Below are positions 37,685 through 46,754 of a DNA stretch of 64,000 nucleotides, in pieces; position 1 is the stretch's first letter, and each line of letters begins with the position of its first letter. The position numbers and the translations under genes are program-made. The notes beneath the pieces were generated by a model. It was given only the letters and a program-made list of their open reading frames with translations, was not told the DNA's origin and did no database searches. Source of the DNA: Candidatus Neoehrlichia procyonis str. RAC413. Its GTDB lineage: Bacteria > Pseudomonadota > Alphaproteobacteria > Rickettsiales > Anaplasmataceae. The stretch is from assembly GCF_000964795.1 (NCBI RefSeq), contig NZ_LANX01000001.1, positions 868,001 through 932,000 of the forward strand, given 5' to 3'.

Positions 37685-39868
37685 TTATACATAAAAACAG
37701 TGAAGATTATCACTTACATGATAATTAAAATTATCAAAATAACTATCCGTACTAGGAACATTCATATCAAATACCACATGATTATAGTCTCCTATTGTTA
37801 TAGTTACGTTATTTGTAAAATAATTAATAATGTTACTATTATTAAACTCATTTTTAATATCACTTATTATTTTAATTTTATAAGCAATATGTAATGTATC
37901 AGGATTTTCAATCATTACCTGTTCAAATTCTTTGCTTATTGTTTCACTTTTATCTACTAAAACTTCTGATTCCTTATCTATTATAGTTGCTTGTATATCT
38001 TCGCTATCCATTGATTTACTTTCGTGTGTTAACACGTCTGGTTCTTTATACTCTATTGTAGACTCCCATAAATCTTCTATTTCTTTGCTTATTGTTTCAC
38101 TTTTATCTACTAAAACTTCCGATTCTTCTATCATAGTTGCTTGTATATCTTCGCTATCCATTGATTTACTTTCGTGTATCAATACGTCTGGTTCTTTATA
38201 CTCTATTGTAGGCTTCCATACATCTTCCCTTTCTTTGCTTATTATTTCATTTTTATCTACTAAAACTTCTGATTCCTTATCTATTATAGTTGCTTGTATA
38301 TCTTCGCTATCCATTGATTTACTTTCGTGTATCAATACGTCTGGTTCTTTATACTCTATTGTAGGCTTCCATACATCTTCCCTTTCTTTGCTTATTATTT
38401 CATTTTTATCTACTAAAACTTCTGATTCCTTATCTATTATAGATGCTTGTATATCTTCGCTATCCACTGACTTACTTTCGTGTGTTAACACGTCTGGTTC
38501 TTTATACTCTATTGTAGGCTCCCATAAATCTTCTCTTTCTTTGCTTATTGTTTCACTTTTATCTACTAAAACTTCTGATTCCTTATCTATTATAGATGCT
38601 TGTATATCTTCGCTATCCATTGATCTATTTTCGTGTATCAACACGTCTAGTTCTTTATACTCTATTGTAGGCTTCCATACATCTTCTCTTTCTTTGCTTA
38701 TTATTTCATTTTTATCTACTAAAACTTCTGATTCCTTATCTATTATAGATGCTTGTATATCTTCGCTATCCATTGATTTACTTTCGTGTATCAATACGTC
38801 TGGTTCTTTATACTCTATTGTAGGCTTCCACACATCTTCTCTTTCTTTGCTTATTATTTCACTTTTATCTACTAAAACTTCTGATTCCTTATCTATTATA
38901 GATGCTTGTATATCTTCGCTATCCATTGATCTATTTTCGTGTATCAACACGTCTGGTTCTTTATACTCTATTGTAGGCTCCCATACATCTTCTCTTTCTT
39001 TACTTATTGTTTCACTTTTATCTACTAAAACTTCTGATTCCTTATCTATTATAGATGCTTGTATATCTTCGCTATCCACTGACTTACTTTCGTGTGTTAA
39101 CACGTCTAGTTCTTTATGCTCTATTGCATACTCCCGTACATCTTCTATTTCTTTACTTACTATTTCACTTTTATTTACTAAAACTCCCGATTCCTCTATC
39201 ATAGTTGCTTGTATATCTTCGCTATCCATTGATTTACTTTCGTGTATCAATACGTCTGGTTCTTTATACTCTATTGTAGGCTCCCATACATCTTCTCTTT
39301 CTTTGCTTATTATTTCACTTTTATCTACTAAAACTTCTGATTCCTTATCTATTATAGATGCTTGTATATCTTCGCTATCCATTGATCTATTTTCGTGTAT
39401 CAACACGTCTGGTTCTTTATGCTCAATTGCATGCTCCTGTACATCTTCTATTTCTTTACTTACTATTTCACTTTTATTTACTAAAACTCCCGATTCCTCT
39501 ATCATAGTTGCTTGTATATCTTCGCTATCCATTGATTTACTTTCGTGTATCAATACGTCTGGTTCTTTATACTCTATTGTAGGCTCCCATACATCTTCTC
39601 TTTCTTTGTTTATTATTTCACTTTTATCTACTAAAACTTCTGATTCCTTATCTATTATAGATGCTTGTATATCTTCGCTATCCATTGATCTATTTTCGTG
39701 TATCAACACGTCTGGTTCTTTATGCTCAATTGCATGCTCCTGTACATCTTCTATTGTTTTACCTTCATATACTAAATTTTCTGGTTTTTCACGATTACTA
39801 AACTTGTTATTTCCAAATATCAAATTCTTTATACCATCTATTAATGATCGTTCTTTAAGATAATCCAT
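37685..39868 (-). CDS. Acidic tandem-repeat protein, TRP120-like
   Basis: A 727-residue, strongly acidic protein (Glu, Asp, Ser, Ile-rich) made mostly of a 51-residue repeat, 50 in some units. The repeat core reads DSEDIQASIIDKESEVLVDK, then SEIISKEREDVWEPTIEYKE, then PDVLIHESKSM. I count 12 occurrences of DSEDIQA, so about 11 full units with partial ends. Unique parts are the first 35 residues (including LIDGIKNLIFGNNKF) and the last 80 (beta-rich, ending NYHVSDNLHCFYV). Its place beside virD4, the N-terminal LID..xxx.FGN, and the repeat text EPDVLI resemble E. chaffeensis TRP120 (NPEVLIKDLQ), a secreted effector/adhesin. No signal peptide; TRPs of this group leave by type I secretion. AAAGGAG lies just before the ATG. 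Confidence 0.85.
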   Translation of the reverse strand: MDYLKERSLIDGIKNLIFGNNKFSNREKPENLVYEGKTIEDVQEHAIEHKEPDVLIHENRSMDSEDIQASIIDKESEVLVDKSEIINKEREDVWEPTIEYKEPDVLIHESKSMDSEDIQATMIEESGVLVNKSEIVSKEIEDVQEHAIEHKEPDVLIHENRSMDSEDIQASIIDKESEVLVDKSEIISKEREDVWEPTIEYKEPDVLIHESKSMDSEDIQATMIEESGVLVNKSEIVSKEIEDVREYAIEHKELDVLTHESKSVDSEDIQASIIDKESEVLVDKSETISKEREDVWEPTIEYKEPDVLIHENRSMDSEDIQASIIDKESEVLVDKSEIISKEREDVWKPTIEYKEPDVLIHESKSMDSEDIQASIIDKESEVLVDKNEIISKEREDVWKPTIEYKELDVLIHENRSMDSEDIQASIIDKESEVLVDKSETISKEREDLWEPTIEYKEPDVLTHESKSVDSEDIQASIIDKESEVLVDKNEIISKEREDVWKPTIEYKEPDVLIHESKSMDSEDIQATIIDKESEVLVDKNEIISKEREDVWKPTIEYKEPDVLIHESKSMDSEDIQATMIEESEVLVDKSETISKEIEDLWESTIEYKEPDVLTHESKSMDSEDIQATIIDKESEVLVDKSETISKEFEQVMIENPDTLHIAYKIKIISDIKNEFNNSNIINYFTNNVTITIGDYNHVVFDMNVPSTDSYFDNFNYHVSDNLHCFYV
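37930..39765 (-). repeat. Tandem array of ~153-bp repeats in the TRP gene
   Basis: About 11-12 units of 153 bp (150 bp where the ATMIEESGV variant occurs) lie head to tail in one frame. Units are of several types: WEPTIEYKEP or QEHAIEHKEP, IIDKESEV or MIEESGV, HENRS or HESKS. Units 1-2 and 3-4 repeat as a nearly identical pair, so a dimer of about 303 bp has also been copied. Differences are mostly shared between units, pointing to recombination and conversion among them. Confidence 0.9.
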
Positions 39869-39873
39869 AATAA

Positions 39874-39881
39874 TCTCCTTT
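39874..39881 (-). promoter_or_regulatory. Strong ribosome binding site of the TRP gene
   Basis: On the minus strand AAAGGAGA stands about six bases before the ATG. It is among the best Shine-Dalgarno matches in the window, where most genes have weak ones, and fits high expression of the TRP. Confidence 0.6.
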
Positions 39882-39996
39882 GAAATATATTTTATCAGTA
39901 CATCAAATTTATTAAAAGTATAGAACTATTTTTTAATGTTGCATTTAAAATAGCAAGGAACTATAATCATCAAAGGTTATACAATAATTAACACAA

Positions 39997-40371
39997 GTGA
40001 CTCACTTTGTAACAGAAAAGTGCATAAAGTGTAAATATACTGATTGTGTTGAAGTTTGCCCTGTCGATTGTTTTTATGAAGGTGTGAACATGTTAGTAAT
40101 AGACCCTGAACAGTGTATAGATTGTGGAGTTTGTATACCGGAATGTCCTATTGACGCTATAGTTACTGATGATGCAGTAAAAGACATTTTACAATGTCAG
40201 GACGATACATTGAATGAAGAACAAAAAAAGCTTAAAACATTTTACAATATTAATGCGGAATTTTCAAAAAAATGGGAAAATATTACTTCTAGGAAAACTG
40301 CCATGAGTAACGCAGATAAACATAAACATGAAAAAAATAAAATACAATATTTTAGTGAAAACATAACATAA
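39997..40371 (+). CDS. fdxA: Ferredoxin, 7Fe type
   Basis: A small electron carrier with one 3Fe-4S and one 4Fe-4S cluster. The Cys motifs are [14 protein letters not shown] and [12 protein letters not shown], and the start [12 protein letters not shown] is typical of FdxA. The start codon is GTG at 39997. The protein has 124 residues; beyond the ferredoxin fold (about 80 residues) is the usual helical tail plus a basic, His/Lys-rich end ([11 protein letters not shown]) that may be lineage-specific. It is divergent from the TRP gene with about 130 bases between, and convergent with nadA, whose stop is only a few bases away. Confidence 0.95.
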   Translation: MTHFVTEKCIKCKYTDCVEVCPVDCFYEGVNMLVIDPEQCIDCGVCIPECPIDAIVTDDAVKDILQCQDDTLNEEQKKLKTFYNINAEFSKKWENITSRKTAMSNADKHKHEKNKIQYFSENIT

Positions 40372-40374
40372 TCA

Positions 40375-41316
40375 TTAGCTCATAGTTAGCATTGTATCCA
40401 ATGATTTTCTAGCCATATCACTTACTGATTTTTCTACAGTAACCTCAGGGAACTCCTTTTCTAAACAACTATGCAACTTTTCTAAAGTGTTTAACCGCAT
40501 ATATGGACATTTGCTACAAGATTCACACCCACCATCCGTTGTTTTTAAAAAATAAAAATTGCTTCTAGGAGATACTTTCTTCATTTGATGAAGTATTCCT
40601 TCCTCTGTTAAAACAATAAATTCTGACCCTGGTTTATCAGAAGTATACTTTAAAAGTTGAGTAGTCGATCCAATAAAGTGTGCATGCCTTAATAGTTGAG
40701 AAGGACATTCTGGATGAGCTATTACATATGCATTAACATATTTTGTCATTAAACCTATAAGCTCACGTTCAGAAAAACTCTCATGAACTATACAACTACC
40801 TTGCCATAAAATCATTTTTCTTTTTGTCTCATTTTCTAAAAACTTACCAAGAAACTTATCTGGAGCAAATAATATTGTTTTATCTTCAGGTATTTGACTA
40901 ATAATCTTTACTGCATTTGACGATGTACAAATTATATCAGAGTAAGATTTTACTTCTGCAGAAGAGTTTATATAAGTAACAGATATACAATCATTATATT
41001 TTTGTCTAAATTTTTTAAAATCTTCAGCTTTACAAGAAGTGGCTAAAGAACATCCTGCATTTATATCCGGCAATAGAACTTTTTTTTCTGGGTTAATAAT
41101 TTTTGCAACTTCTGCCATAAAATATACTCCACAAAAAACTATAATATCAGCATCTGTGGATGCAGCTTTTTTTGACAATTCCAAAGAATCTCCAACAAAA
41201 TCAGCTATATCTTGAATATCTGATTCTTGATAATAGTGTGCAAGTATAACTGCATTTTTTTTCTTAGATATGCTACGTATTTTGTAAGATATGTCTTCGT
41301 ACTTATTGCTTAACAT
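40375..41316 (-). CDS. nadA: Quinolinate synthase A
   Basis: Condenses iminoaspartate with dihydroxyacetone phosphate to quinolinate, using an oxygen-sensitive 4Fe-4S cluster. The three cluster Cys regions are visible: FCGVYFMAE, the mid-protein Cys in WQGSCIVHE, and [12 protein letters not shown] near the C-terminus. [19 protein letters not shown] at the N-terminus is the substrate-binding hallmark. Length 313 is usual. nadC, for the next step, is at about 49 kb in this window, so de novo NAD synthesis is supported (nadB not seen here). The spacer upstream carries a decayed TRP repeat. Confidence 0.96.
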   Translation of the reverse strand: MLSNKYEDISYKIRSISKKKNAVILAHYYQESDIQDIADFVGDSLELSKKAASTDADIIVFCGVYFMAEVAKIINPEKKVLLPDINAGCSLATSCKAEDFKKFRQKYNDCISVTYINSSAEVKSYSDIICTSSNAVKIISQIPEDKTILFAPDKFLGKFLENETKRKMILWQGSCIVHESFSERELIGLMTKYVNAYVIAHPECPSQLLRHAHFIGSTTQLLKYTSDKPGSEFIVLTEEGILHQMKKVSPRSNFYFLKTTDGGCESCSKCPYMRLNTLEKLHSCLEKEFPEVTVEKSVSDMARKSLDTMLTMS

Positions 41317-41713
41317 GTTTTCAAGTTCCGTATTATTTTAAAATTGTATCAGAAACGCTATTTTTTAACAACCAAATACAAATTTATACATTAAGAACTA
41401 AAATTTTGATAAACATAGCTATTTACATGTCTGTTATTGCTTAAAGTAAAAATATCGCATGGTATATAATAAATTTTCACATAATAACTTGTCATTCACA
41501 TTTATAAATTTATTAAATGTTTTATATTTTATTTACATTATTATACAGTCCATGTAATACATTTTTACAGGTATATATTGTTATATTCGTTAATTCCAAA
41601 TTTTGTAAAACTATTGTCATTACCACTTATTAACAAAACAGAGATCATTTTTTAATATACCAAAAGCTATTACAGCCAAATATATTTGAAATTGATGTTT
41701 TAAAATATTAGAA
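41317..41713. other. AT-rich spacer upstream of nadA
   Basis: This should hold the nadA promoter. No gene, RNA or repeat was recognised until the orphan TRP repeat begins at about 41714. Confidence 0.5.
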
Positions 41714-41786
41714 AAGTTAACACGTCCGGTTCTTTATGCTACATTGCAAGCTCCTGTACATCTTCTCTTTTTTTGCTTATTATTTT
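41714..41786 (-). pseudogene. Orphan, decayed copy of a TRP repeat
   Basis: Read on the minus strand in the TRP frame this gives KIISKKREDVQELAM, a TAG stop, then HKEPDVLT. It lines up with ISKEREDVQEHAIEHKEPDVLT of the TRP protein 1.8 kb away; the stop replaces the Glu codon (GAG to TAG). The bases match the TRP array nearly throughout 70 positions. The copy lies on the same strand as the TRP gene but beyond fdxA and nadA, and no intact frame surrounds it. Confidence 0.8.
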
Positions 41787-42478
41787 CCGTGCAATATATC
41801 ATCATAGATGAAATAACTATATCAAAAAAATTTTCTTTAAAAATAATCATATTCATATTGCAGTTAACAAGTATCCCCTTAGTCTTATAATAAATCACGT
41901 TTCTTAAGACAAGTTTCTGTATTAACCTTAATATTTTTCTGAACATAAGCTACAACTTATATTTAAATTCTTGTTATTATTTACAGATATAAACACACCA
42001 ATTTTTATACGATCTTACATGTACTATAGAAAATACTATCACTAATAACATAAAACCTAATCAAAATAGTATTTAGGAATTAAAAAATCCATACAAAATT
42101 GCTTCCCTATACAAAAATCACATATTAAAATTACTTATAAACTTATGCTTATCAGAAAATTAACAAATCTACATTTATAAAAGAATTTTTTGATTCATTA
42201 GTAATAAAGAATCTAAATCACAGTATAAATTTATAATACTATTGCCAATATATTCACAAATTTGACACATGATTTAAATATCATTTAATCATATAAAAAT
42301 ATTCTACAAAATTATGTACAAAAGGTATATGCTAGCTAATAAATTATTTTTGCAAATATAAGCATATTATTTTCATTACTCGTTTTGTAATATTATTAAA
42401 AATAAATTTATAGTATTACAATTACATAAAAACTATCAAAAACTGCTCTCTTTATACAGACTATTACAAAGAATTACT
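41787..42478. other. AT-rich spacer before the portal gene
   Basis: Apart from a 70-codon minus-strand frame (to 41946) that reads the orphan repeat in the wrong frame and looks spurious, nothing was recognised. It may contain further eroded TRP-locus sequence that I cannot align by eye. Confidence 0.4.
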
Positions 42479-43666
42479 ATGAAAAAAATTTTTAATTTAT
42501 TTAATAAAACATCTAAATTTTCTAATACATTTTCAACATTTCTACAATTTACTACTAACGCATTATGGGAAGATAGAAACTACATAAACTTTGCAGAAAA
42601 CGGGTATATTAAAAATGTGATCGCATTTAGAGCAATAAATATGATTGCCTCTGCTGTAGCATCAGTTCCTCTAATTCTTAGCAAGGTTACTAAAAATGGA
42701 ACTTTTCAAATCAATAAACATCCTTTATTAAGTTTAATATCACGACCCAACGGTAATATATCAAAAGCTGAATTTATAGAAGGTATTATCACTTACAAAC
42801 TAATAAGTGGAAATGCATATATTTTATCAGTAGAAAACAATAATATGATTCCTAAAGAACTGTACCTGTTAAGACCTGATAGAGTTGAAATAATTCCAGA
42901 AAAAGAAAACACTCCTCTTACTTATCGTTATAAAGTAAGTAATGTTTCATATGATTTTAAAGTTAATAAATTGACTAACTTGTGCAATATACTACATCTA
43001 AAGAATTTTCATCCCTTAAATGACTGGTACGGCTTATCACCAATTGAAGCAGCTGCATATAGTATAGATCAACACAATCAATCTGGATCTTGGAATCAAG
43101 CAATGTTACAAAATGGGGCTAGGCCAAGTGGAGCATTAATCGTAAATACTACTAAAAATAGTAATGGAACTTTAACACAAGAACAATACCAAAGGTTAAA
43201 ATCACAAATAGACGAATTTTATACTGGTCCTACAAATTCAGGAAGACCTATATTATTGGAAGGAGGATTAGAATGGAAAGAAATGAGCCTTTCACCAAAA
43301 GATATGGATTTTATAGAATCTAAAAATAGTTCTGCTCGTGATATTGCTCTAGCATTCGGAATACCTCCCCAGTTACTAGGAATACCAGGAGATAACACTT
43401 ACAATAATTTAGCAGAAGCAAGATTAGCATTATGGGAACAGACTATACTGCCTCAATTAGAAAATATACTATCTCATTTTAATTCTTGGTTAACACCTCA
43501 ATTTGAGCACAGCATGGTACTATCGTACGATAAAGACTCTATCAGTATTTTAACTGAAAAAAGGCAAAAACTTTGGCAATATGTACAAAATTCAACATTT
43601 ATGACAATAAACGAAAAAAGATCAGCTTTTGGACTACCACCAATAAATAATGGCAATACCTTATAG
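42479..43666 (+). CDS. HK97-family phage portal protein
   Basis: Portal proteins form the dodecameric ring through which phage or gene-transfer-agent DNA is packaged. The 395 residues match the HK97 portal family: RAINMIASAVASVPLIL, HPLLSLISRPNGNISKAEFIE, LRPDRVEIIP, then HLKNFHPLNDWYGLSPIEAAA and ARDIALAFGIPPQLLGIPGDNTYNNLAEAR. The frame is intact. A prohead protease gene follows 171 bases later on the same strand; terminase, capsid and tail genes are absent. Alphaproteobacterial gene transfer agents use this same portal-protease-capsid order, so this may be a remnant of such a system or of a prophage. Confidence 0.9.
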   Translation: MKKIFNLFNKTSKFSNTFSTFLQFTTNALWEDRNYINFAENGYIKNVIAFRAINMIASAVASVPLILSKVTKNGTFQINKHPLLSLISRPNGNISKAEFIEGIITYKLISGNAYILSVENNNMIPKELYLLRPDRVEIIPEKENTPLTYRYKVSNVSYDFKVNKLTNLCNILHLKNFHPLNDWYGLSPIEAAAYSIDQHNQSGSWNQAMLQNGARPSGALIVNTTKNSNGTLTQEQYQRLKSQIDEFYTGPTNSGRPILLEGGLEWKEMSLSPKDMDFIESKNSSARDIALAFGIPPQLLGIPGDNTYNNLAEARLALWEQTILPQLENILSHFNSWLTPQFEHSMVLSYDKDSISILTEKRQKLWQYVQNSTFMTINEKRSAFGLPPINNGNTL

Positions 43667-43837
43667 TAAACTATAAAACATCATTATGCTAAATAAACAT
43701 CACCATATGTTTATAAAATAATTCAAAATATCATTATCGTTACTCAATGTTTATATTGTAATCATTTTATATAAAATTCACTTACTACCTTAATTTCAAT
43801 AAGGTTTATAATACAATCACTTTTCACAAGAGTTTTT

Positions 43838-44380
43838 ATGAAAAAAAAAGTATGTAACTTACTACTTGCTAAAAACAATGTTGAGGAATATGGAGTTTTC
43901 TCGGGATATGCTAGTGTATTTAACACTATTGATTGTCAAAATGACATAATAAAACCAGGAGCATTTTCTGATACTATAAAAACAGGTAAAAAAATAATGT
44001 TTCTATGGCAGCATAACAAAAATGAACCTATAGGCAAAATTATAAGTATGATAGAAGATACTTTTGGTTTGTATATAACAGTGAAATTAATACTAGAAAT
44101 AAAAAAAGCAAAAGAAGCATATCTCATGATAAAAAAAGGTATAATAAACTCTTTATCTATAGGATACCAAGTAGTAAATTATTACATAGACAAAAACTCA
44201 GATTTAAGAATTATAAAAAAAATTGACTTATGGGAAATTAGCTTAGTAACATTTCCTTCTAATATACATGCACAAATAACAAACATTAAAAATACATCCG
44301 AAGAAAAACAGTTAAAAATTTTAAATTCTTATATAACTAAAGCTCTATTTATACTAAAAAACTTAAATATACAAAGCTAG
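43838..44380 (+). CDS. HK97-family prohead protease
   Basis: The serine protease that matures HK97-type capsids (peptidase family S78). The core is recognisable over 180 residues: FSGYASVFNTIDCQNDIIKPGAF, the catalytic His in LWQHNKNEPIGK, the catalytic Ser in INSLSIGYQV, and DLWEISLVTFPSN. The frame is intact. It follows the portal gene, but no major capsid gene comes next; the tlyC-like gene overlaps its end by four bases on the opposite strand. Retention of an intact protease with no capsid substrate nearby is odd; the capsid gene may be elsewhere in the genome. Confidence 0.9.
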   Translation: MKKKVCNLLLAKNNVEEYGVFSGYASVFNTIDCQNDIIKPGAFSDTIKTGKKIMFLWQHNKNEPIGKIISMIEDTFGLYITVKLILEIKKAKEAYLMIKKGIINSLSIGYQVVNYYIDKNSDLRIIKKIDLWEISLVTFPSNIHAQITNIKNTSEEKQLKILNSYITKALFILKNLNIQS

Positions 44381-45237
44381 CTTTTAGCTCTTTTTATGTT
44401 ACTTAAGTCAATAATTATTTTATGTATACACCTATCATCTACTTCTTTTATTAAAAAAACCGCACCACTTTTATGCTCAAAAACTTCATCCACTATAGGA
44501 ATTCTTCCTATCATAGAAAGTATTAGACCTCCTATTGTAACATACTCTTCCTCACAATCCCTTAAATTAATATTTAAAGATTGTTCTAAAGTTTCGACTA
44601 ATACTCTTGCACTAACTTCTATTTTATTATCAGAAATATTAACAATTTCTTGAACTGAAGATGTATCATGCTCATCACTAATATCACCTACTATTTCTTC
44701 TATAAGATCAGCCATAGTAACTAACCCTTCTGTACATCCATACTCATCAAGCACAACTGCAACATTCATATGAGATGACTGCATTTTTATAAACAAATTA
44801 ACTGCCTTCATTGAAGGCGGCACATATATAACATTATGAATTATATCTTCAATATTAAACTTTTTATTAAATTTAGACATTAAATCCTTAATATGAAGAA
44901 AGCCTATTATATTATCTAAATTGTCTTTATATACTGGAATTCTTGTATGTTGTCCTTGTATTATTATCTTTTCAATCAAATTTCCTTCATTTATATCTAC
45001 AGCATAAATCTCTGCTCTAGGAATCATAATATCTTTTACCGCACAGTCATTAAATTTTATAAGATTATGCAGCACATGAAAGTTGCTCAAATTAAGCTTA
45101 CTATCATATAACAATTGATGTTCTGTAAATTCTTTAAAACTTGGAAACTTTTTTAATATAAAAGAAAATATGCTATTTTTTAAACACTTATGCCTAGAAT
45201 CTTTTTTATTTACCTCATCACAAAGCTTATTAACCAT
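44377..45237 (-). CDS. tlyC: CBS-domain protein of the TlyC/CorC family
   Basis: The protein has 286 residues. A first region (about 60-85) leads into two CBS domains (about 70-205; VKDIMIPRAEIYAVDIN, then IIGFLHIKDLM and VVLDEYGCTEGLVTMADLIEEIVGDI). A C-terminal CorC_HlyC domain follows (about 220-286; VTIGGLILSMIGRIPIVDE). Proteins of this type were first called hemolysins, but a role in Mg2+/Co2+ efflux or regulation is more likely; no membrane DUF21 domain is present. In Wolbachia and relatives a CBS-domain gene of this group and hemE flank the origin of replication, exactly the pair seen here. Confidence 0.85.
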   Translation of the reverse strand: MVNKLCDEVNKKDSRHKCLKNSIFSFILKKFPSFKEFTEHQLLYDSKLNLSNFHVLHNLIKFNDCAVKDIMIPRAEIYAVDINEGNLIEKIIIQGQHTRIPVYKDNLDNIIGFLHIKDLMSKFNKKFNIEDIIHNVIYVPPSMKAVNLFIKMQSSHMNVAVVLDEYGCTEGLVTMADLIEEIVGDISDEHDTSSVQEIVNISDNKIEVSARVLVETLEQSLNINLRDCEEEYVTIGGLILSMIGRIPIVDEVFEHKSGAVFLIKEVDDRCIHKIIIDLSNIKRAKS

Positions 45238-45317
45238 ACTGAAATATAAACCTCAATATTTTCCTACCAAAAATACATCTTATAACGTAAAGCTTTGTAA
45301 TTATACAGTAGTTTATG

Positions 45318-45602
45318 TTAACAAACCTGTTAATAAACATGCACAAAATCTGTAAATAACAACTACTCACATATAATTATCATATTATACACAGAGTTAC
45401 TCATAAAAAAAACATTTATAAATTTCTACATCTAACATATAATTATTTCAGTTATTAACACTATCCACATATACTTTATAAACATAAATTATGATAGAAG
45501 ATCAGTACAATATGTACTTTATTCACAAAATTATCCACAAAATTAACAAGAGAGATATTACAAATATAAAGCTGTGCAAAAGAGTTATTCACATAATTCA
45601 CA
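45318..45602. other. Predicted chromosomal origin of replication (oriC)
   Basis: The 405-base gap between tlyC and hemE carries DnaA-box-like 9-mers all on the plus strand. They are TTATACACA (45385), CTATCCACA (45461), TTATTCACA (45519), the perfect TTATCCACA (45531), TTATTCACA (45585) and TAATTCACA (45594). Two pairs are closely phased. A TTAA-N8-TTAA palindrome at 45318-45333 is close to a CtrA site (normally N7). The surrounding DNA is nearly all A/T. The hemE/CBS-gene flanks are those reported for origins in Wolbachia and related genera. Confidence 0.75.
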
Positions 45603-45642
45603 GGGTTAATAAAATACATTTATCTATAAGGAATATAATATT

Positions 45643-46677
45643 ATGACAATAATAGAAGATAATGTAATGTTAAAAACCATTACGAACAAGAAAAGGCAGG
45701 AAAGAATACCAATATGGTTTATGAGACAGGCTGGAAGGTATCTTCCTGAATACAAAAAAATAAGACAAGAACATGACTTTATGGAAATATGCTACAATTC
45801 AAAACTTATACAAGAACTTACTATGCAACCCATAGAAAGATTTGATTTAGACGCAGCAATAATATTCTCAGACATAATGGTAATTCCTGACATTTTGGGA
45901 TGCAAAGTAGAATTTATAAAGGACTTCGGTCCAAAACTTAAAACGATATCTCACTATTTAGAAATCAATCCAATAGAAAACGCAACAGAAAAACTAGAAC
46001 CCATCTTTAACGGAATAAAGAGAGTAAAAAAACTATTACACAAAAACAAGTCCCTTATAGGTTTTGCAGGCTCACCATGGACAGTAGCAACCTATATGAT
46101 AGGAAAAGAGAACAACTTTTCCAAAATCAAGAAGATGTGTTATTTTGACGAAAACAACTTAGAAAACATCATTAATAAAATTACCAAACTAACAATATTC
46201 TACTTAATACAACAAATAAAATCTGGAGTAGATATAATACAACTGTTTGACAGTCATGCAGGAATACTCACCCCAAAACTCTTTAACAAATGGGTTATAG
46301 AGCCAACAAAAAAAATAGTTTCCCACATAAGAAAAGAATACCCAAATATACCAATAATTGGTTTTCCAAAAGGATCAGGAATAATGTATAAAAATTTTTC
46401 AGAAGAAACAGGAGTTTCTGTAACTAGTATAGACTATACCATACCAATAACATGGGCAAGGGACAACATAAAAACTGTCATACAAGGCAATCTAGATCCG
46501 TTTCTATTAGCATATAACAAAAACAACATGCTAAAGGAGGTTGAAAAGATAATCAAAGATTCTAATAACATACCCCTAATATTTAATCTAGGACATGGCA
46601 TACTACCAGATACACCTATAGAAAACATAGAAAGCATGATAGAAGCTGTTAAAAAATTAGCAAAAACTAACCATTAA
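45643..46677 (+). CDS. hemE: Uroporphyrinogen decarboxylase
   Basis: Decarboxylates the four acetate groups of uroporphyrinogen III to coproporphyrinogen III in heme synthesis. The N-terminal signature is IPIWFMRQAGRYLPEY, followed by IIFSDIMVIPDILG (catalytic Asp), GFAGSPWTVATYMI and FDSHAG. The C-terminal GNLDPFLLAY and NLGHGILPDTP are typical. Length 344. AAGGAATA precedes the ATG by several bases. It forms the right flank of the predicted origin. coxC follows with its own promoter-like sequence. Confidence 0.96.
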   Translation: MTIIEDNVMLKTITNKKRQERIPIWFMRQAGRYLPEYKKIRQEHDFMEICYNSKLIQELTMQPIERFDLDAAIIFSDIMVIPDILGCKVEFIKDFGPKLKTISHYLEINPIENATEKLEPIFNGIKRVKKLLHKNKSLIGFAGSPWTVATYMIGKENNFSKIKKMCYFDENNLENIINKITKLTIFYLIQQIKSGVDIIQLFDSHAGILTPKLFNKWVIEPTKKIVSHIRKEYPNIPIIGFPKGSGIMYKNFSEETGVSVTSIDYTIPITWARDNIKTVIQGNLDPFLLAYNKNNMLKEVEKIIKDSNNIPLIFNLGHGILPDTPIENIESMIEAVKKLAKTNH

Positions 46678-46687
46678 AAAAAGATCC

Positions 46688-46715
46688 TTGACAATATACG
46701 TATCTACTTTATAAA
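46688..46715 (+). promoter_or_regulatory. Putative sigma-70 promoter for coxC
   Basis: TTGACA (46688-46693), 16 bases, then TATAAA (46710-46715), with the coxC ATG 39 bases further on. Consensus -35 and near-consensus -10; it starts 11 bases after hemE ends, so coxC-ruvC probably form their own transcript. Confidence 0.5.
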
Positions 46716-46754
46716 CTTCTAAATAAGTTCTATCTGCTTTTTCCTTATGTAAAA

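Noticed and set aside
37932-39863. A 643-codon open frame on the plus strand, opposite the TRP gene
   Set aside because: It mirrors the repeat array; since each unit is a multiple of three and lacks stops in that frame, one open unit makes the whole array open. Its Ser/Leu/Ile-rich text has no start signal or family likeness, and the minus-strand frame has a strong ribosome binding site and TRP features.
41734-41946. A 70-codon minus-strand frame over the orphan TRP repeat
   Set aside because: It reads the repeat in a frame other than the TRP frame, has no ribosome binding site and no likeness to any protein I know.
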